This document shows, one piece after another, positions 25,703 through 35,647 of a stretch of DNA of 64,000 bases. Every line of letters begins with the position of its first letter. The stretch's first letter is position 1. Location: positions 2,790,001 to 2,854,000 of the forward strand of contig NZ_JAQNDK010000001.1 in NCBI RefSeq assembly GCF_028368935.1, given 5' to 3'. The stretch comes from Sorangium aterium (lineage in GTDB: Bacteria > Myxococcota_A > Polyangia > Polyangiales > Polyangiaceae). The translations under genes and the position numbers were made by a program. The notes under the pieces were generated by a model, which did not search any database, was not told where the DNA came from, and was given only the letters and a program-made list of their open reading frames with translations.

Positions 25703-26245
25703 TCAGGCGGCGGCGCGAAGAATGCGCAAGCACCCCGCAGCGGCCCGGGCAATGGAGACGCCACGCTCCGACGTGCCGCCACGGCCGCAGAGCAGCACCT
25801 CGCCGCCTTCCACCGAGAGGCTCTGGACCTCGACCTCGGCGGTGAGCGTGGCGATGCGCGAGCCGACCGCCGCGCTCTGCACGGCGTCCGGGTTGGCGAG
25901 GAGCGGGGCGTAGGCGGCGAGCTCCTCGCACGCCGGCCACGCGCCCGCCCCGGCGACGAGGCAGCCGCTGTCGTCCACGAGGACCACGACGTCCAGGTTC
26001 GCCTCGGCGCGGGTCGTCGAGAGCTGATAGTGCAGCGCGGTGACCGGATCGTCGCTGCGGCGGCGCCGGCGCTCGGAGGTGGGGATCCCCTCATCCAGGG
26101 CCGACGTGCCCTGCTCGATCGAGGGCGCGCCGGGATCGACCGGGCGCTCTGCGCGCCCTCCCGGCCTGCCGCCGCGCTGGGCGCCAGCGCAGCCGTCCGA
26201 CACGGGCTGAGGCACAAGCTGCTGGTTCGATAACGAGAGCGACAC
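25703..26245 (-). CDS. Roadblock/LC7-like small regulator
   Basis: About 180 aa. The N-terminal 65 residues are polar and probably disordered. The rest reads like a roadblock/profilin fold: LDVVVLVDDSGCLVAGAGAWPACEELAAYAPLLAN, RIATLTAEVEVQSLSVEGGEVLLCGRGG, then an amphipathic last helix. Roadblock proteins often regulate small GTPases such as MglA; no GTPase partner lies beside it. I chose the GTG at 26245 rather than 26251 because AGGAGG sits directly before 26251, which leaves a normal 5-6 nt spacing only to 26245. It is divergent from the CpsB-like phosphatase. Confidence 0.7.
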   Translation of the reverse strand: MSLSLSNQQLVPQPVSDGCAGAQRGGRPGGRAERPVDPGAPSIEQGTSALDEGIPTSERRRRRSDDPVTALHYQLSTTRAEANLDVVVLVDDSGCLVAGAGAWPACEELAAYAPLLANPDAVQSAAVGSRIATLTAEVEVQSLSVEGGEVLLCGRGGTSERGVSIARAAAGCLRILRAAA

Positions 26246-26316
26246 GAACACCTCCTCGACGCGAAGGATGGTCGCAGCGCACGAGGGCGGCCAACTTTGC
26301 TAAGTTCGGATCGACG

Positions 26317-27051
26317 ATGCGCGGCTTCATCGATCTGCACTCCCACTGGGTCGCGGGCGTCGACGACGGCGCCCGCTCCGTCGAGGAGAGCCTCGCCCTC
26401 CTCACCGCGCTCCGCGGCGCCGGGTTCGACACCGTCGTGGCGACGCCGCACATGCGCCCCGGGATGTTCGACAACACCCGGCAGGGCCTCCAGGCCGCCT
26501 ACGACGCGACCTGCGCCGCGCTGCGGGCCGCCGCCGGCGCGCGCGACCTGCCCGCGCTCGAGCTCTCGTCGGAGCACTTCTTCGACGACATCGTCTTCCA
26601 GCGCCTCCTCGACGGCAGCGCCCTCCCCTTCCCGGGCGGCCGCGCTGCGCTCGTCGAGTTCCCGACCCGGAGCTTCCCCGCCCGGGCCGCGGAGCGGATC
26701 TTCGACCTCAGCCGCCGCAAGCTCCGCCCCGTCATCGCCCACCCGGAGCGCTACGAGCCCGTCTTCGACGACATCTCCTCGCTCGATCCGCTGCTCGACG
26801 CGGGCGCGGTGCTCCTCCTCGACGTCGCGGCGCTCACCGGCAAATACGGGCGCACCCCCCGCCGGGCCGCCGAGCAGCTGCTCGAGGCCGGCTACTACTA
26901 CGCCGCGTGCAGCGACGCCCACGCCGCAAAGGACGTCCCCGACGTCCGCGACGGCATCAAGGCCCTCTTCGCCAGGGTCGGCGAGGAGGAGGCGACCTTC
27001 ATGCTCCTCGACGGCCCGCGCGCGATCCTCGAAGGCACCGTCGACCCCTGA
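26317..27051 (+). CDS. PHP-type protein-tyrosine phosphatase, CpsB/YwqE-like
   Basis: A 244-aa PHP-domain protein. The metal-binding signature DLHSHWVAGVDDGA is at residues 5-18, with further ligands in ATPHMRPG, ELSSEHFFDD, IAHPERY and CSDAHAA. This is the CpsB/CapC/YwqE family of manganese-dependent tyrosine phosphatases, which dephosphorylate the BY-kinase that controls polysaccharide chain length. No BY-kinase or Wzz gene is next to it, so it is an orphan here. The ATG is well defined because the family starts a few residues before DLHSH. The 71-nt divergent gap with the roadblock-like gene should hold both promoters. Confidence 0.85.
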   Translation: MRGFIDLHSHWVAGVDDGARSVEESLALLTALRGAGFDTVVATPHMRPGMFDNTRQGLQAAYDATCAALRAAAGARDLPALELSSEHFFDDIVFQRLLDGSALPFPGGRAALVEFPTRSFPARAAERIFDLSRRKLRPVIAHPERYEPVFDDISSLDPLLDAGAVLLLDVAALTGKYGRTPRRAAEQLLEAGYYYAACSDAHAAKDVPDVRDGIKALFARVGEEEATFMLLDGPRAILEGTVDP

Positions 27052-27072
27052 GGCCGTGATCCGCCCGCTCGC

Positions 27073-27100
27073 TTGACGGGCCGGCGCCCATCGCTATAAG
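27073..27100 (+). promoter_or_regulatory. Sigma-70-like promoter of the TetR gene
   Basis: TTGACG (27073-27078) and TATAAG (27095-27100) are separated by 16 bp. The predicted transcription start falls inside the adjoining palindrome, leaving a very short leader before the ATG at 27125. Confidence 0.65.
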
Positions 27101-27116
27101 CGAACGACACGTTCAC
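27100..27116. promoter_or_regulatory. Probable TetR operator 1 (palindrome)
   Basis: GCGAACGACACGTTCAC is a 17-bp imperfect palindrome (half-site GYGAACG) directly after the -10 of the TetR gene. It matches the site at 27764-27780 at 13 of 17 positions. Its location suggests autorepression. Confidence 0.7.
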
Positions 27117-27124
27117 TATTCACC

Positions 27125-27739
27125 ATGGCGCAGTACCTCAAGGACGACGTCCAGGAGAGCATCACCTCCGCCGCGCTGACGATCTTCGCGCGGAAGGGGT
27201 ACGAGAGCGCGACGATGGCCGAGATCGCCCGTGCGGCCGGCGTCTCGACGGGCAACATCTACCGGTACTTCGCGAACAAGGACGCGCTCTTCTACGGGAT
27301 CGTCGACGACGGCTTCGCCCGCGCCTTCACGATCCTGCTCCGCCGCCGCGTGAAGGCGCTCGACGGCGTGGAGGACGCCCGGGCGCTCCCGCCGACGGCC
27401 GCCTACCACCTGATCTCCGAGGAGTTCCTCCGCTTCTGCATCGAGAACAGGCTGCGCGTCGTGATCCTCCTGGGCCGGGCCGGCGGCTCCAGGTACGAGC
27501 GGTTCTCCGAGGACACCGCCGAACGCCTCATCGCGCTGGCGATCGAGCACTTCCGCAACCTCGACCCATGCCTCTCGGTGACCGACGCGATGCGGTTCAA
27601 CCTGGACCAGATCTACCAGGGCTTCATCAGGACGATGGTGAACGCGCTCGCCCGCTTCGAGGACGAGACCGCCATCCGAGAAGCGGTCCACGGTTACTCG
27701 AAATACCACCTTGCCGGACTCAGGAGCTTCTTCGTGTAA
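27125..27739 (+). CDS. TetR-family transcriptional regulator
   Basis: A 204-aa protein. The N-terminal helix-turn-helix is textbook: AALTIFARKGYESATMAEIARAAGVSTGNIYRYFANKDALF (residues 16-56). The rest is an all-helical ligand/dimer domain with VVILLGRAGGSRYERF and FNLDQIYQGFIRTMVNAL. It sits directly upstream of a HelD-like helicase gene on the same strand. Nearly matching palindromes precede both genes, so it probably represses itself and the helicase. The inducer is unknown; an RNA-polymerase-targeting drug would fit a HelD partner, but that is speculation. There is no evident RBS, consistent with the short leader. Confidence 0.9.
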   Translation: MAQYLKDDVQESITSAALTIFARKGYESATMAEIARAAGVSTGNIYRYFANKDALFYGIVDDGFARAFTILLRRRVKALDGVEDARALPPTAAYHLISEEFLRFCIENRLRVVILLGRAGGSRYERFSEDTAERLIALAIEHFRNLDPCLSVTDAMRFNLDQIYQGFIRTMVNALARFEDETAIREAVHGYSKYHLAGLRSFFV

Positions 27740-27763
27740 GCTTCGCTTCGCCTCGCCTCAAAA

Positions 27764-27780
27764 GTGAACGAACCATTCAC
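27764..27780. promoter_or_regulatory. Probable TetR operator 2 before the helicase gene
   Basis: GTGAACGAACCATTCAC has the same GYGAAC...TTCAC arms and spacing as the site before the TetR gene. It lies 50 nt before the helicase ATG. It argues against the in-frame GTG at 27764, which would put the operator inside the coding region. Confidence 0.7.
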
Positions 27781-27829
27781 CCATCGAGCTCGACCCCTCG
27801 CGGAGGCGAGGGGCGCAAGGAGGCCCATC

Positions 27830-29950
27830 ATGCTGGAGAGCACGCTTGATCTGCCCGTCGAGGCGCGCGCCGTCCTCGAAGAAGAGGCCGCGCTCCTCGA
27901 GCGCGTGCGCGCCGCGCTGGACCGGGCGCAGGAGCGCGCCGCGCGCGCCTTCGGGCGCGCGCCGCGCGAGCTCAGGTCCGTCGCGGCGCTCCGGGAGCTC
28001 CGCGACGAGGCCGCCGCGGCCTCCGTCGACGATCTGCCGGCGGTGCTCCTCGAGATGAGCGTGCGGCAGCGCCTCATCGAGCAGGAGCCCAGGGAGGCGC
28101 TGCCCGACCCGCTCTGCCCGTACCTCGCCCACCTCCGGGTCGACGAGGGCAAAGGGGCGAAGGACTACCTGCTCGGCCACGCGACGTTCCTGGATCCGTC
28201 GGCCGACGTGCGCATCCTCGACTGGCGCGTCGCACCGGTGGCGCAGATCTTCTACCGGTACCGCGAGGGCGACGAGTACGAGGAGACCTTCCCGGGGCGC
28301 GTGGCCGAGGGCGTGGTGAAGGCGCGCCGCATCGTCGTCGTGGAGCGCGGCGCCCTCACCCGGATCGTCGGCGACGGCCTCGTCCTGACGCGGCGGGGCG
28401 ACGGGCGATGGATCCTCGCGGAGCGCGCGGCGCTCGCCATGCAGCCGGGCGGCGCGGGCACGGCCGCCCGCCCCGGGAGCCTCGGCGTCGGCGCCGGCGC
28501 CACGGACCAGGCGAAGGCCGCGGAGGTCACCGCCCTGCTCGACGCCGACCAGTACGCCGCCGTGTGCGCGCCCCCCGAGCAGCCGCTCCTCGTGCTCGGC
28601 AGCGCCGGGAGCGGCAAGACGACCGTCGCGCTGCACCGCCTCGCCAGGATCGCCGCGCTGGATCCAGCGCGCAGCCCGCTCTCGGCCATGAACGTCGTCG
28701 TCCCCGAGGAGGGCCTCGCGCGGCTGTCGCGCCGCCTGCTCTCGCCGCTCGGCGCGGGGGAGGCCCAGGTGAAGACGCTCGACGCCTGGTCGTCGGCGAC
28801 CGCGCGCGAGGTCTTCGGCAAGCCGATCGCCCTGTGCGACGATCCCCCGGCGCTCGTCTCCAGCCTCAAGCGCCACCCGGCGCTCTACCGCGCGCTGCGC
28901 GAGCGGTTCGCCAGGCTCGCCCCGGCGAGCACGACGCTCCCGCGGCTGCGCCGCCGCCTCGCCGACGTCTTCACCGATCGAGGGTTCCTCGAGGGTGTCG
29001 TCGCCGCCTCGGGCGGGGACCTCCCCCGGAGCGCGATCGAAGAGACCGTCCGGCACACCCTGCTGCAGATCGCCGAGCCGCTCGACCGGCAGCTCGCCTC
29101 GATCACCGTGGCCTCGATGAAGCGGGCGCTCGACGGCCGCGCCGTCGCGGAAGGGACGCCGGACGAGCTCGCGGGGACGCTCGACGTCGACGATCTGCCG
29201 ATCCTGCTCTTCCTTCGCGCCGCTCGCCGCGGCCTGGACGGGGCGGGGTGGTCGCACCTCGTCCTCGACGAGGCCGAGGACTTCTCGCTGTTCGAGCTGT
29301 TCGTCCTGGGGAAGCTCCTTGGCGAGACGCGCAGCGTCACGCTCGCCGGCGACGAGGCGCAGCAGACCTCCTCGAGCTTCGCCGGGTGGGACGCGGCGCG
29401 AGCGGCGCTCGGCGTGGGCGACGCGGCGACCTGCCGCCTCGCGGTGTCGTACCGTTGCCCGCGGCCGGTGGCGGAGCTCGCGCGGCGGCTCCTCGGCGAG
29501 CTCGCGCCCGAGGCGCCCGCGCGCGCGGCCCGGGACGGCGCGCCGGTCGGGCTCTTCCGCTTCCCGAGCGAGGCGCAGGCCCACCTGTTCCTCGCCGGCG
29601 CGCTCCGCGACCTCGTCGGGCGGGAGCCCCGCGCCTCGGTGGCCGTCATCGCGCGGGACGCGGGCGCCGCGCGGGAGCTCCACGCGCTGATCGCGGAGCT
29701 GCCGGAGGCGAGGCTCGTGCTGGAGGGGGCGTTCTCGTTCGAGCCGGGCATCGACGTCACCGACGTGGACAGCGCGAAGGGGCTCGAGTTCGACTACGTC
29801 GTCGTGCCCGACGCGACCGCGGCGGCGTACCCGATGAACCACGAGGCCCGCCGGCGGCTCCACGTCGCGGTGACGCGGACGTCGCACCAGCTCTGGCTCA
29901 TCTCCGGAGCGGCGTGGTCGCCGCTCCTCGGCGACGTGGCGGTGAGCTGA
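27830..29950 (+). CDS. HelD/UvrD-superfamily helicase
   Basis: A 706-aa SF1 ATPase. An N-terminal coiled coil (residues 10-65, EARAVLEEEAALLERVRAALDRAQ) leads to a small beta domain (DWRVAPVAQIFYRY). Walker A is GSAGSGKTT at about 257, Walker B LVLDEAEDFS at about 477, followed by TLAGDEAQQ and a C-terminal VDSAKGLEFDYVVVP and VAVTRTSHQLWL. The long N-terminal coiled coil plus the FYRYREGDEYEETFPG region is the HelD layout; HelD proteins remove or recycle stalled RNA polymerase, and some protect against rifampicin. The ATG has a perfect AAGGAGG (27817-27823). Its last 53 nt overlap the converging kinase gene. Confidence 0.85.
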   Translation: MLESTLDLPVEARAVLEEEAALLERVRAALDRAQERAARAFGRAPRELRSVAALRELRDEAAAASVDDLPAVLLEMSVRQRLIEQEPREALPDPLCPYLAHLRVDEGKGAKDYLLGHATFLDPSADVRILDWRVAPVAQIFYRYREGDEYEETFPGRVAEGVVKARRIVVVERGALTRIVGDGLVLTRRGDGRWILAERAALAMQPGGAGTAARPGSLGVGAGATDQAKAAEVTALLDADQYAAVCAPPEQPLLVLGSAGSGKTTVALHRLARIAALDPARSPLSAMNVVVPEEGLARLSRRLLSPLGAGEAQVKTLDAWSSATAREVFGKPIALCDDPPALVSSLKRHPALYRALRERFARLAPASTTLPRLRRRLADVFTDRGFLEGVVAASGGDLPRSAIEETVRHTLLQIAEPLDRQLASITVASMKRALDGRAVAEGTPDELAGTLDVDDLPILLFLRAARRGLDGAGWSHLVLDEAEDFSLFELFVLGKLLGETRSVTLAGDEAQQTSSSFAGWDAARAALGVGDAATCRLAVSYRCPRPVAELARRLLGELAPEAPARAARDGAPVGLFRFPSEAQAHLFLAGALRDLVGREPRASVAVIARDAGAARELHALIAELPEARLVLEGAFSFEPGIDVTDVDSAKGLEFDYVVVPDATAAAYPMNHEARRRLHVAVTRTSHQLWLISGAAWSPLLGDVAVS

Positions 29951-31280
29951 CGCTCGCAGCGGCGCCCTGCGGGCGCGGCCCGGCCGGCGCGGAGACGGCG
30001 GCGGGAGGGAGCGGGCTGTCCCTCACCGCCGCGGTCCCGGCGAGCGCGACCCCGAGGACGGCGGCCCCGAACACCAGCAGCGCCTGCAGCCAGCGCCGTG
30101 GGGCGCGCGGAGGCTCCACCTCGTCGTCGGCCGAGCGGTCCCCGGGATCGAGCGACTCGAGCGCGGCGCGCAGCTGCTGCGTGCGGAGGTGGGACGCATC
30201 GCCCAGGATCTGTCCGAGCCAGCTCGCGACGAGCGCGTCGTTGCCCGGGTTCGCGGCGCCCGGGATCGCCTCCTCGAGCGCGCGCATGAGCTGCGCGGCC
30301 GTCGCCGTGCGCGCGGTGGGCGACTTGGCGAGCGCCTCGGAGACGAGGCGATCGAGCGCAGGCGGGATCGGCTCGGGCGGCGGCGGCGCGCTCAGGCGCT
30401 CCGCGAACCCGCGCCGGGACGGGACCGCGCGCGACGACAGCGGCGCGGCAGGCCGCTCGCTCGCGATGTGGGTCATCGTGCTCTCGCTGTCGTCGGCCTG
30501 GAAGGGATGAGCGCCCGACAGCAGCTCGTAGAGGAGCACTCCGACCCCGAAGAGATCGGACCGCCGATCGCACGGCTGCCCCCGGATGTGCTCCGGCGCC
30601 ATGTACGGCGCGCTGCTCCGGAACAGGAACGCGCCCCCCTCGCCGCCCGCCGCGCCCGCCGCGCCCACCGCCAAAGCGCGGCCGCCGTCGCCGCGCAGCG
30701 CCGAAGGCCGTCGCTCGGACATCCGCCCTTCCTCGAGCCTCGCGATCCCGAAATCGACCATGCGGACGAGCCCCTCGGACGTGATGAGGACGTTGTCCGG
30801 CGAGACGTCGTAGTGCAGGAGCTCCCGGGGGTTTCCGCCCTCGTCCCGCAGCTCGTGCGCGGCGTCGAGGGCCGCGCAGATCTGGTAGGCGAGCCTCGCG
30901 GCGACGAGCACGGGCGCCGGGCGCCCGCGCGCGGCGCGCAGCACCGACGAGAGCGGCTCCCCGCTCACCCACTCCATGGCGTAGAAGAACGTGCCGTCCG
31001 TCTCGCCCAGATCCACGACGGGCACCACGTTCGGGTGCCTGATGCGCGCGGCCAGCGCGGCTTCGTCGAGAAATGTCCGAACGGCGTCGGGATCGGGCGA
31101 GAGCTCCGGGCGAAGCACCTTGATCGCGAAGAGCCGCTGAAACCCGTGCTCCCGCCTGAGCCGCGCAGCCCAGACCTCGCCCACGTCGCCTGCGGCCACC
31201 CGCAGGACGAGCTCGTACCGGCCCAGGGAAAACCCCGGGAAATAGCGCCCCCCGCCCCCCACGCGGAAGATGTGGCCCAC
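29898..31280 (-). CDS. Ser/Thr protein kinase (Pkn-type) with HYD catalytic loop
   Basis: A 460-aa kinase. The nucleotide-binding Lys is Lys54 in FAIKVL; the Gly loop is degenerate (VAAGDVGEVWAA). The catalytic loop reads HYDVSPDN (156-163) instead of HRDxxxxN, with DFG intact (176-178) and an APE-like SAPYMAPEH. The catalytic Asp is kept, so activity is possible; loss of the Arg suggests no activation-loop phosphorylation control. A Gly/Ala-rich insert lies in the activation segment (about 195-215). A membrane helix is at about 402-425, then a short Pro-rich outside tail. GTG start; an internal GTG at residue 7 is possible. The 3' end overlaps the helicase gene by 53 nt. Confidence 0.85.
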   Translation of the reverse strand: MGHIFRVGGGGRYFPGFSLGRYELVLRVAAGDVGEVWAARLRREHGFQRLFAIKVLRPELSPDPDAVRTFLDEAALAARIRHPNVVPVVDLGETDGTFFYAMEWVSGEPLSSVLRAARGRPAPVLVAARLAYQICAALDAAHELRDEGGNPRELLHYDVSPDNVLITSEGLVRMVDFGIARLEEGRMSERRPSALRGDGGRALAVGAAGAAGGEGGAFLFRSSAPYMAPEHIRGQPCDRRSDLFGVGVLLYELLSGAHPFQADDSESTMTHIASERPAAPLSSRAVPSRRGFAERLSAPPPPEPIPPALDRLVSEALAKSPTARTATAAQLMRALEEAIPGAANPGNDALVASWLGQILGDASHLRTQQLRAALESLDPGDRSADDEVEPPRAPRRWLQALLVFGAAVLGVALAGTAAVRDSPLPPAAVSAPAGPRPQGAAASVSSPPRRRGAATTPLRR

Positions 31281-31330
31281 GGTTGAAGAGCCCGCCAGTG
31301 CTCCCTGTGTGCGACGATCACGATTGTTGC

Positions 31331-31359
31331 CCTGGTTGTGAGACTCGACCTCAACCAGG
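31331..31359. promoter_or_regulatory. Inverted repeat in the kinase/recA intergenic region
   Basis: CCTGGTTG (31331-31338) and CAACCAGG (31352-31359) form a perfect 8-bp inverted repeat with 13 bp between, in the 293-nt divergent region. It could be an operator or an mRNA hairpin; no function is assigned. Confidence 0.4.
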
Positions 31360-31460
31360 AACTACTTCCGACCGCGACATCACCGCGCTCCGGAGCGCCT
31401 GCCGGGCCGACGCGTCGCGCGGACATTTTCGGTCCTATCCGGGATGCGGGGGTCTTGATT

Positions 31461-31477
31461 CCTGAACAGCCGGACAG
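31461..31477 (+). promoter_or_regulatory. Probable LexA (SOS) box of recA
   Basis: CCTGAACAGCCGGACAG is the reverse complement of a site fitting the Myxococcus xanthus LexA consensus as I recall it (CTRHAMRYBYGTTCAGS) at 15 of 17 positions, including the GTTCAG core. It lies about 100 nt before the recA ATG, next to TTGATT (31455-31460), a possible -35. The consensus is quoted from memory. Confidence 0.6.
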
Positions 31478-31573
31478 TAAAGCTGCCGGAAACTGTTGCC
31501 CCGCGCGGCGTGGGTCCACCTCCGCGGTCCCCCCGTCGTCGCCCCCCTCCCATCGCTCCCTCCCGAGGTACGC

Positions 31574-32752
<1,179 letters not shown>

Positions 32753-32772
32753 CGCCGGCCGCCACCGACGCC

Positions 32773-33282
32773 ATGCACCTCTACGTGATGCGGCACGGCC
32801 CGGCGGAGGAGCGGGCGACCAGCGGGCGCGACGCGGACCGGAGGCTCACCCCCGAGGGCCGCGAGCGCGTGGCGCGGGTCTCGCGCGAGCTCCACCGCCT
32901 CCGGGGAGGCGCCCCGCTGCCGCTGGTGCTCGCGAGCCCCCTCGCGCGCGCGAGGGAGACCGCCGAGATCGCGGCGCCGATCTGCGGCGCGCCGGAGGTC
33001 GAGCTCCGGGACGAGCTCGCGCTCGACGCCGGGCTCCCGACATCGCTGGTCGCCGCGCTCGCCCGAGGCGGCGCCGATGCGCTGCTCGTCGGGCACCAGC
33101 CGAACGTGGAGCACCTCGTCCGTACGCTCCTCGACACGCCCGGCCGGGGCGCGACAGCGCTGCTCCCCGCCGGCTTCTGTACTGCCCTGGTCGTCGCCCT
33201 CGAGCCGGAGCCTTCCCAGCGCGCGCAGGGCCGCTGGCGCATGGCGCAGATCCTCGATCCCCGGGCGCTCACCTCGCGATGA
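32773..33282 (+). CDS. sixA: SixA-like phosphohistidine phosphatase
   Basis: A 169-aa histidine-phosphatase-superfamily protein. It has MRHGPAEE (RHG catalytic His at about residue 8), [12 protein letters not shown] with the second Arg, and [12 protein letters not shown] with the second His. The size and GHQP motif are those of SixA, which dephosphorylates phosphohistidine in phosphotransfer domains. It lies 20 nt after recA and is probably co-transcribed, though no functional tie is known. A GTG just inside could also start the protein, but the ATG at 32773 fits the family. Confidence 0.85.
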   Translation: MHLYVMRHGPAEERATSGRDADRRLTPEGRERVARVSRELHRLRGGAPLPLVLASPLARARETAEIAAPICGAPEVELRDELALDAGLPTSLVAALARGGADALLVGHQPNVEHLVRTLLDTPGRGATALLPAGFCTALVVALEPEPSQRAQGRWRMAQILDPRALTSR

Positions 33283-33531
33283 GGGAGGCGCTGCGCACGC
33301 GCCGTCTCATGGCGGGAGAGAGAGCAGGAGCAGAAGACGCGCGTCCGAGGCGGAAGGCGGACCGACTGGAGCATGCGCTCGTGGCCTTCACTACAAACAC
33401 ATGAATTTGCAGAGGAAATCCAGATCACCGGCGAGCGGCGGCCGGGGCGCCCTCCCTCTCCCTCCGGAGGGGCCGGCCACCCGCTTACATAGTCACAAAT
33501 CCGAATGATTTCGATGTTCTCGGCCGCTCGC

Positions 33532-33557
33532 TTGACAAGGATCCCACCCGAGAATAC
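33532..33557 (+). promoter_or_regulatory. Possible promoter of the SprT-like gene
   Basis: TTGACA (33532-33537) is an exact -35. The best -10 candidate, GAATAC (33552-33557), has only a 14-bp spacer, so the pair is imperfect. A strong RBS (TAAGGAGG, 33565-33572) follows, 6 nt before the ATG. The rest of the 296-nt gap upstream shows no gene. Confidence 0.4.
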
Positions 33558-33578
33558 GCCCAAATAAGGAGGATTGAG

Positions 33579-34439
33579 ATGGCGGGACAGATGGCCTTCC
33601 CCTTCGCTCAACCCCCTCCAGGCCGTCTGTCGCGCAGCGGTGGGAAGGGCGCGGCGCGTACTTCCCTGCTGCCACGTGTCTCCCGGGCGGTCGTCCGGGT
33701 GCCGGACCCACGCCATCATCCGATCGACATCGATCTGCCGCCGGGGCAGCCGCACATCTACGTGCACGAGGGGGCGCGCCAGGCGCTCATCCGGCGGCTG
33801 GAGCTGGCCCAGAAGCGGCCGGTCCTCCTCTCGGTGACCGACAACTACCGGCAGATGATCTCCTCCTCCCTGCGGGAGGGCATCCTGCAGGCGCGCGTCC
33901 ACCACATGTTCCTGGATGCGCCGGCGCTCGTTCAGGAGGCGCTCGTCCGGTACGTCGTGACGCAGGACCGGGCCGCCTCGCTCGTGGTCGGCCAGTACAT
34001 CGACGAGAACGGCCATCGCATCCGGGCGAGCCGGCCGGTGAGCACGCCGCTCTCGACGCAGGGGCGGACGCACGACCTGCTGCTCCTGTTCCAGAAGCTG
34101 AACCACGGCTACTTCGGCGGCGGGGTCGACGCGCTGATCACCTGGGGCAAGCGGACCAAGGCGCGGAAGCCGCGGCGCACCATCAAGCTCGGGAGCTACT
34201 CGGCGGTCGAGCGGCTGATCCGCATCCACCCGGTGCTCGACCGGCCCTGGGTCCCCCGCTACTTCATCTGTTACGTCATCTACCACGAGATGATCCACCA
34301 CGTGATGCCGGCGAGCCACGGCAACGGGCGCCGGATGCTCCATCCGCCCCATTTCCTCGCCCGCGAGCGGCTCTTCCGCGACTACGAGCGCGCCCTCGCG
34401 TGGGAGAAGGACCACGTGGGGCGGCTCCTCCGCACCTGA
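33579..34439 (+). CDS. SprT-like zinc metalloprotein
   Basis: A 286-aa protein. The C-terminal part carries HEMIH (about 236-240, HExxH) in an otherwise hydrophobic helix (YFICYVIYHEMIHHVM), followed by HPPHFLARERLF with likely further metal ligands. The domain is preceded by FGGGVDALITWGKRTK and TIKLGSYSAVERLIRIHPVLD, the usual SprT/SprT-like beta strands and helix. The N-terminal 110 residues (HIYVHEGARQALIRRLELAQKRPVLLSVTDNYRQM) are not in SprT and are unassigned. The conserved family role is unclear; eukaryotic SPRTN cleaves DNA-protein crosslinks. Expression should be good given the near-perfect RBS. Confidence 0.75.
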   Translation: MAGQMAFPFAQPPPGRLSRSGGKGAARTSLLPRVSRAVVRVPDPRHHPIDIDLPPGQPHIYVHEGARQALIRRLELAQKRPVLLSVTDNYRQMISSSLREGILQARVHHMFLDAPALVQEALVRYVVTQDRAASLVVGQYIDENGHRIRASRPVSTPLSTQGRTHDLLLLFQKLNHGYFGGGVDALITWGKRTKARKPRRTIKLGSYSAVERLIRIHPVLDRPWVPRYFICYVIYHEMIHHVMPASHGNGRRMLHPPHFLARERLFRDYERALAWEKDHVGRLLRT

Positions 34440-34510
34440 CGCATCCATCGCCTGCGGACGCACGGCATCCGGCGGCGCCGAGCGACGAGCGCGACGAACG
34501 CGAGGAACCA

Positions 34511-35584
<1,074 letters not shown>

Positions 35585-35613
35585 GGGCGTAACGCAGAGC
35601 AGGGGCGCGTGGG

Positions 35614-35637
35614 GGGGGGCCGACTGCCCGGCCCCCC
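35614..35637. terminator. Strong stem-loop between convergent genes
   Basis: GGGGGGCCG (35614-35622) and CGGCCCCCC (35629-35637) form a perfect 9-bp stem with a 6-nt loop between the stops at 35584 and 35648. It is probably a bidirectional terminator. Confidence 0.6.
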
Positions 35638-35647
35638 GGGGGAGCGC

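Noticed and set aside
27764-27829. Helicase start at GTG 27764.
   Set aside because: It would put the operator inside the coding region, and a perfect AAGGAGG precedes the ATG at 27830.
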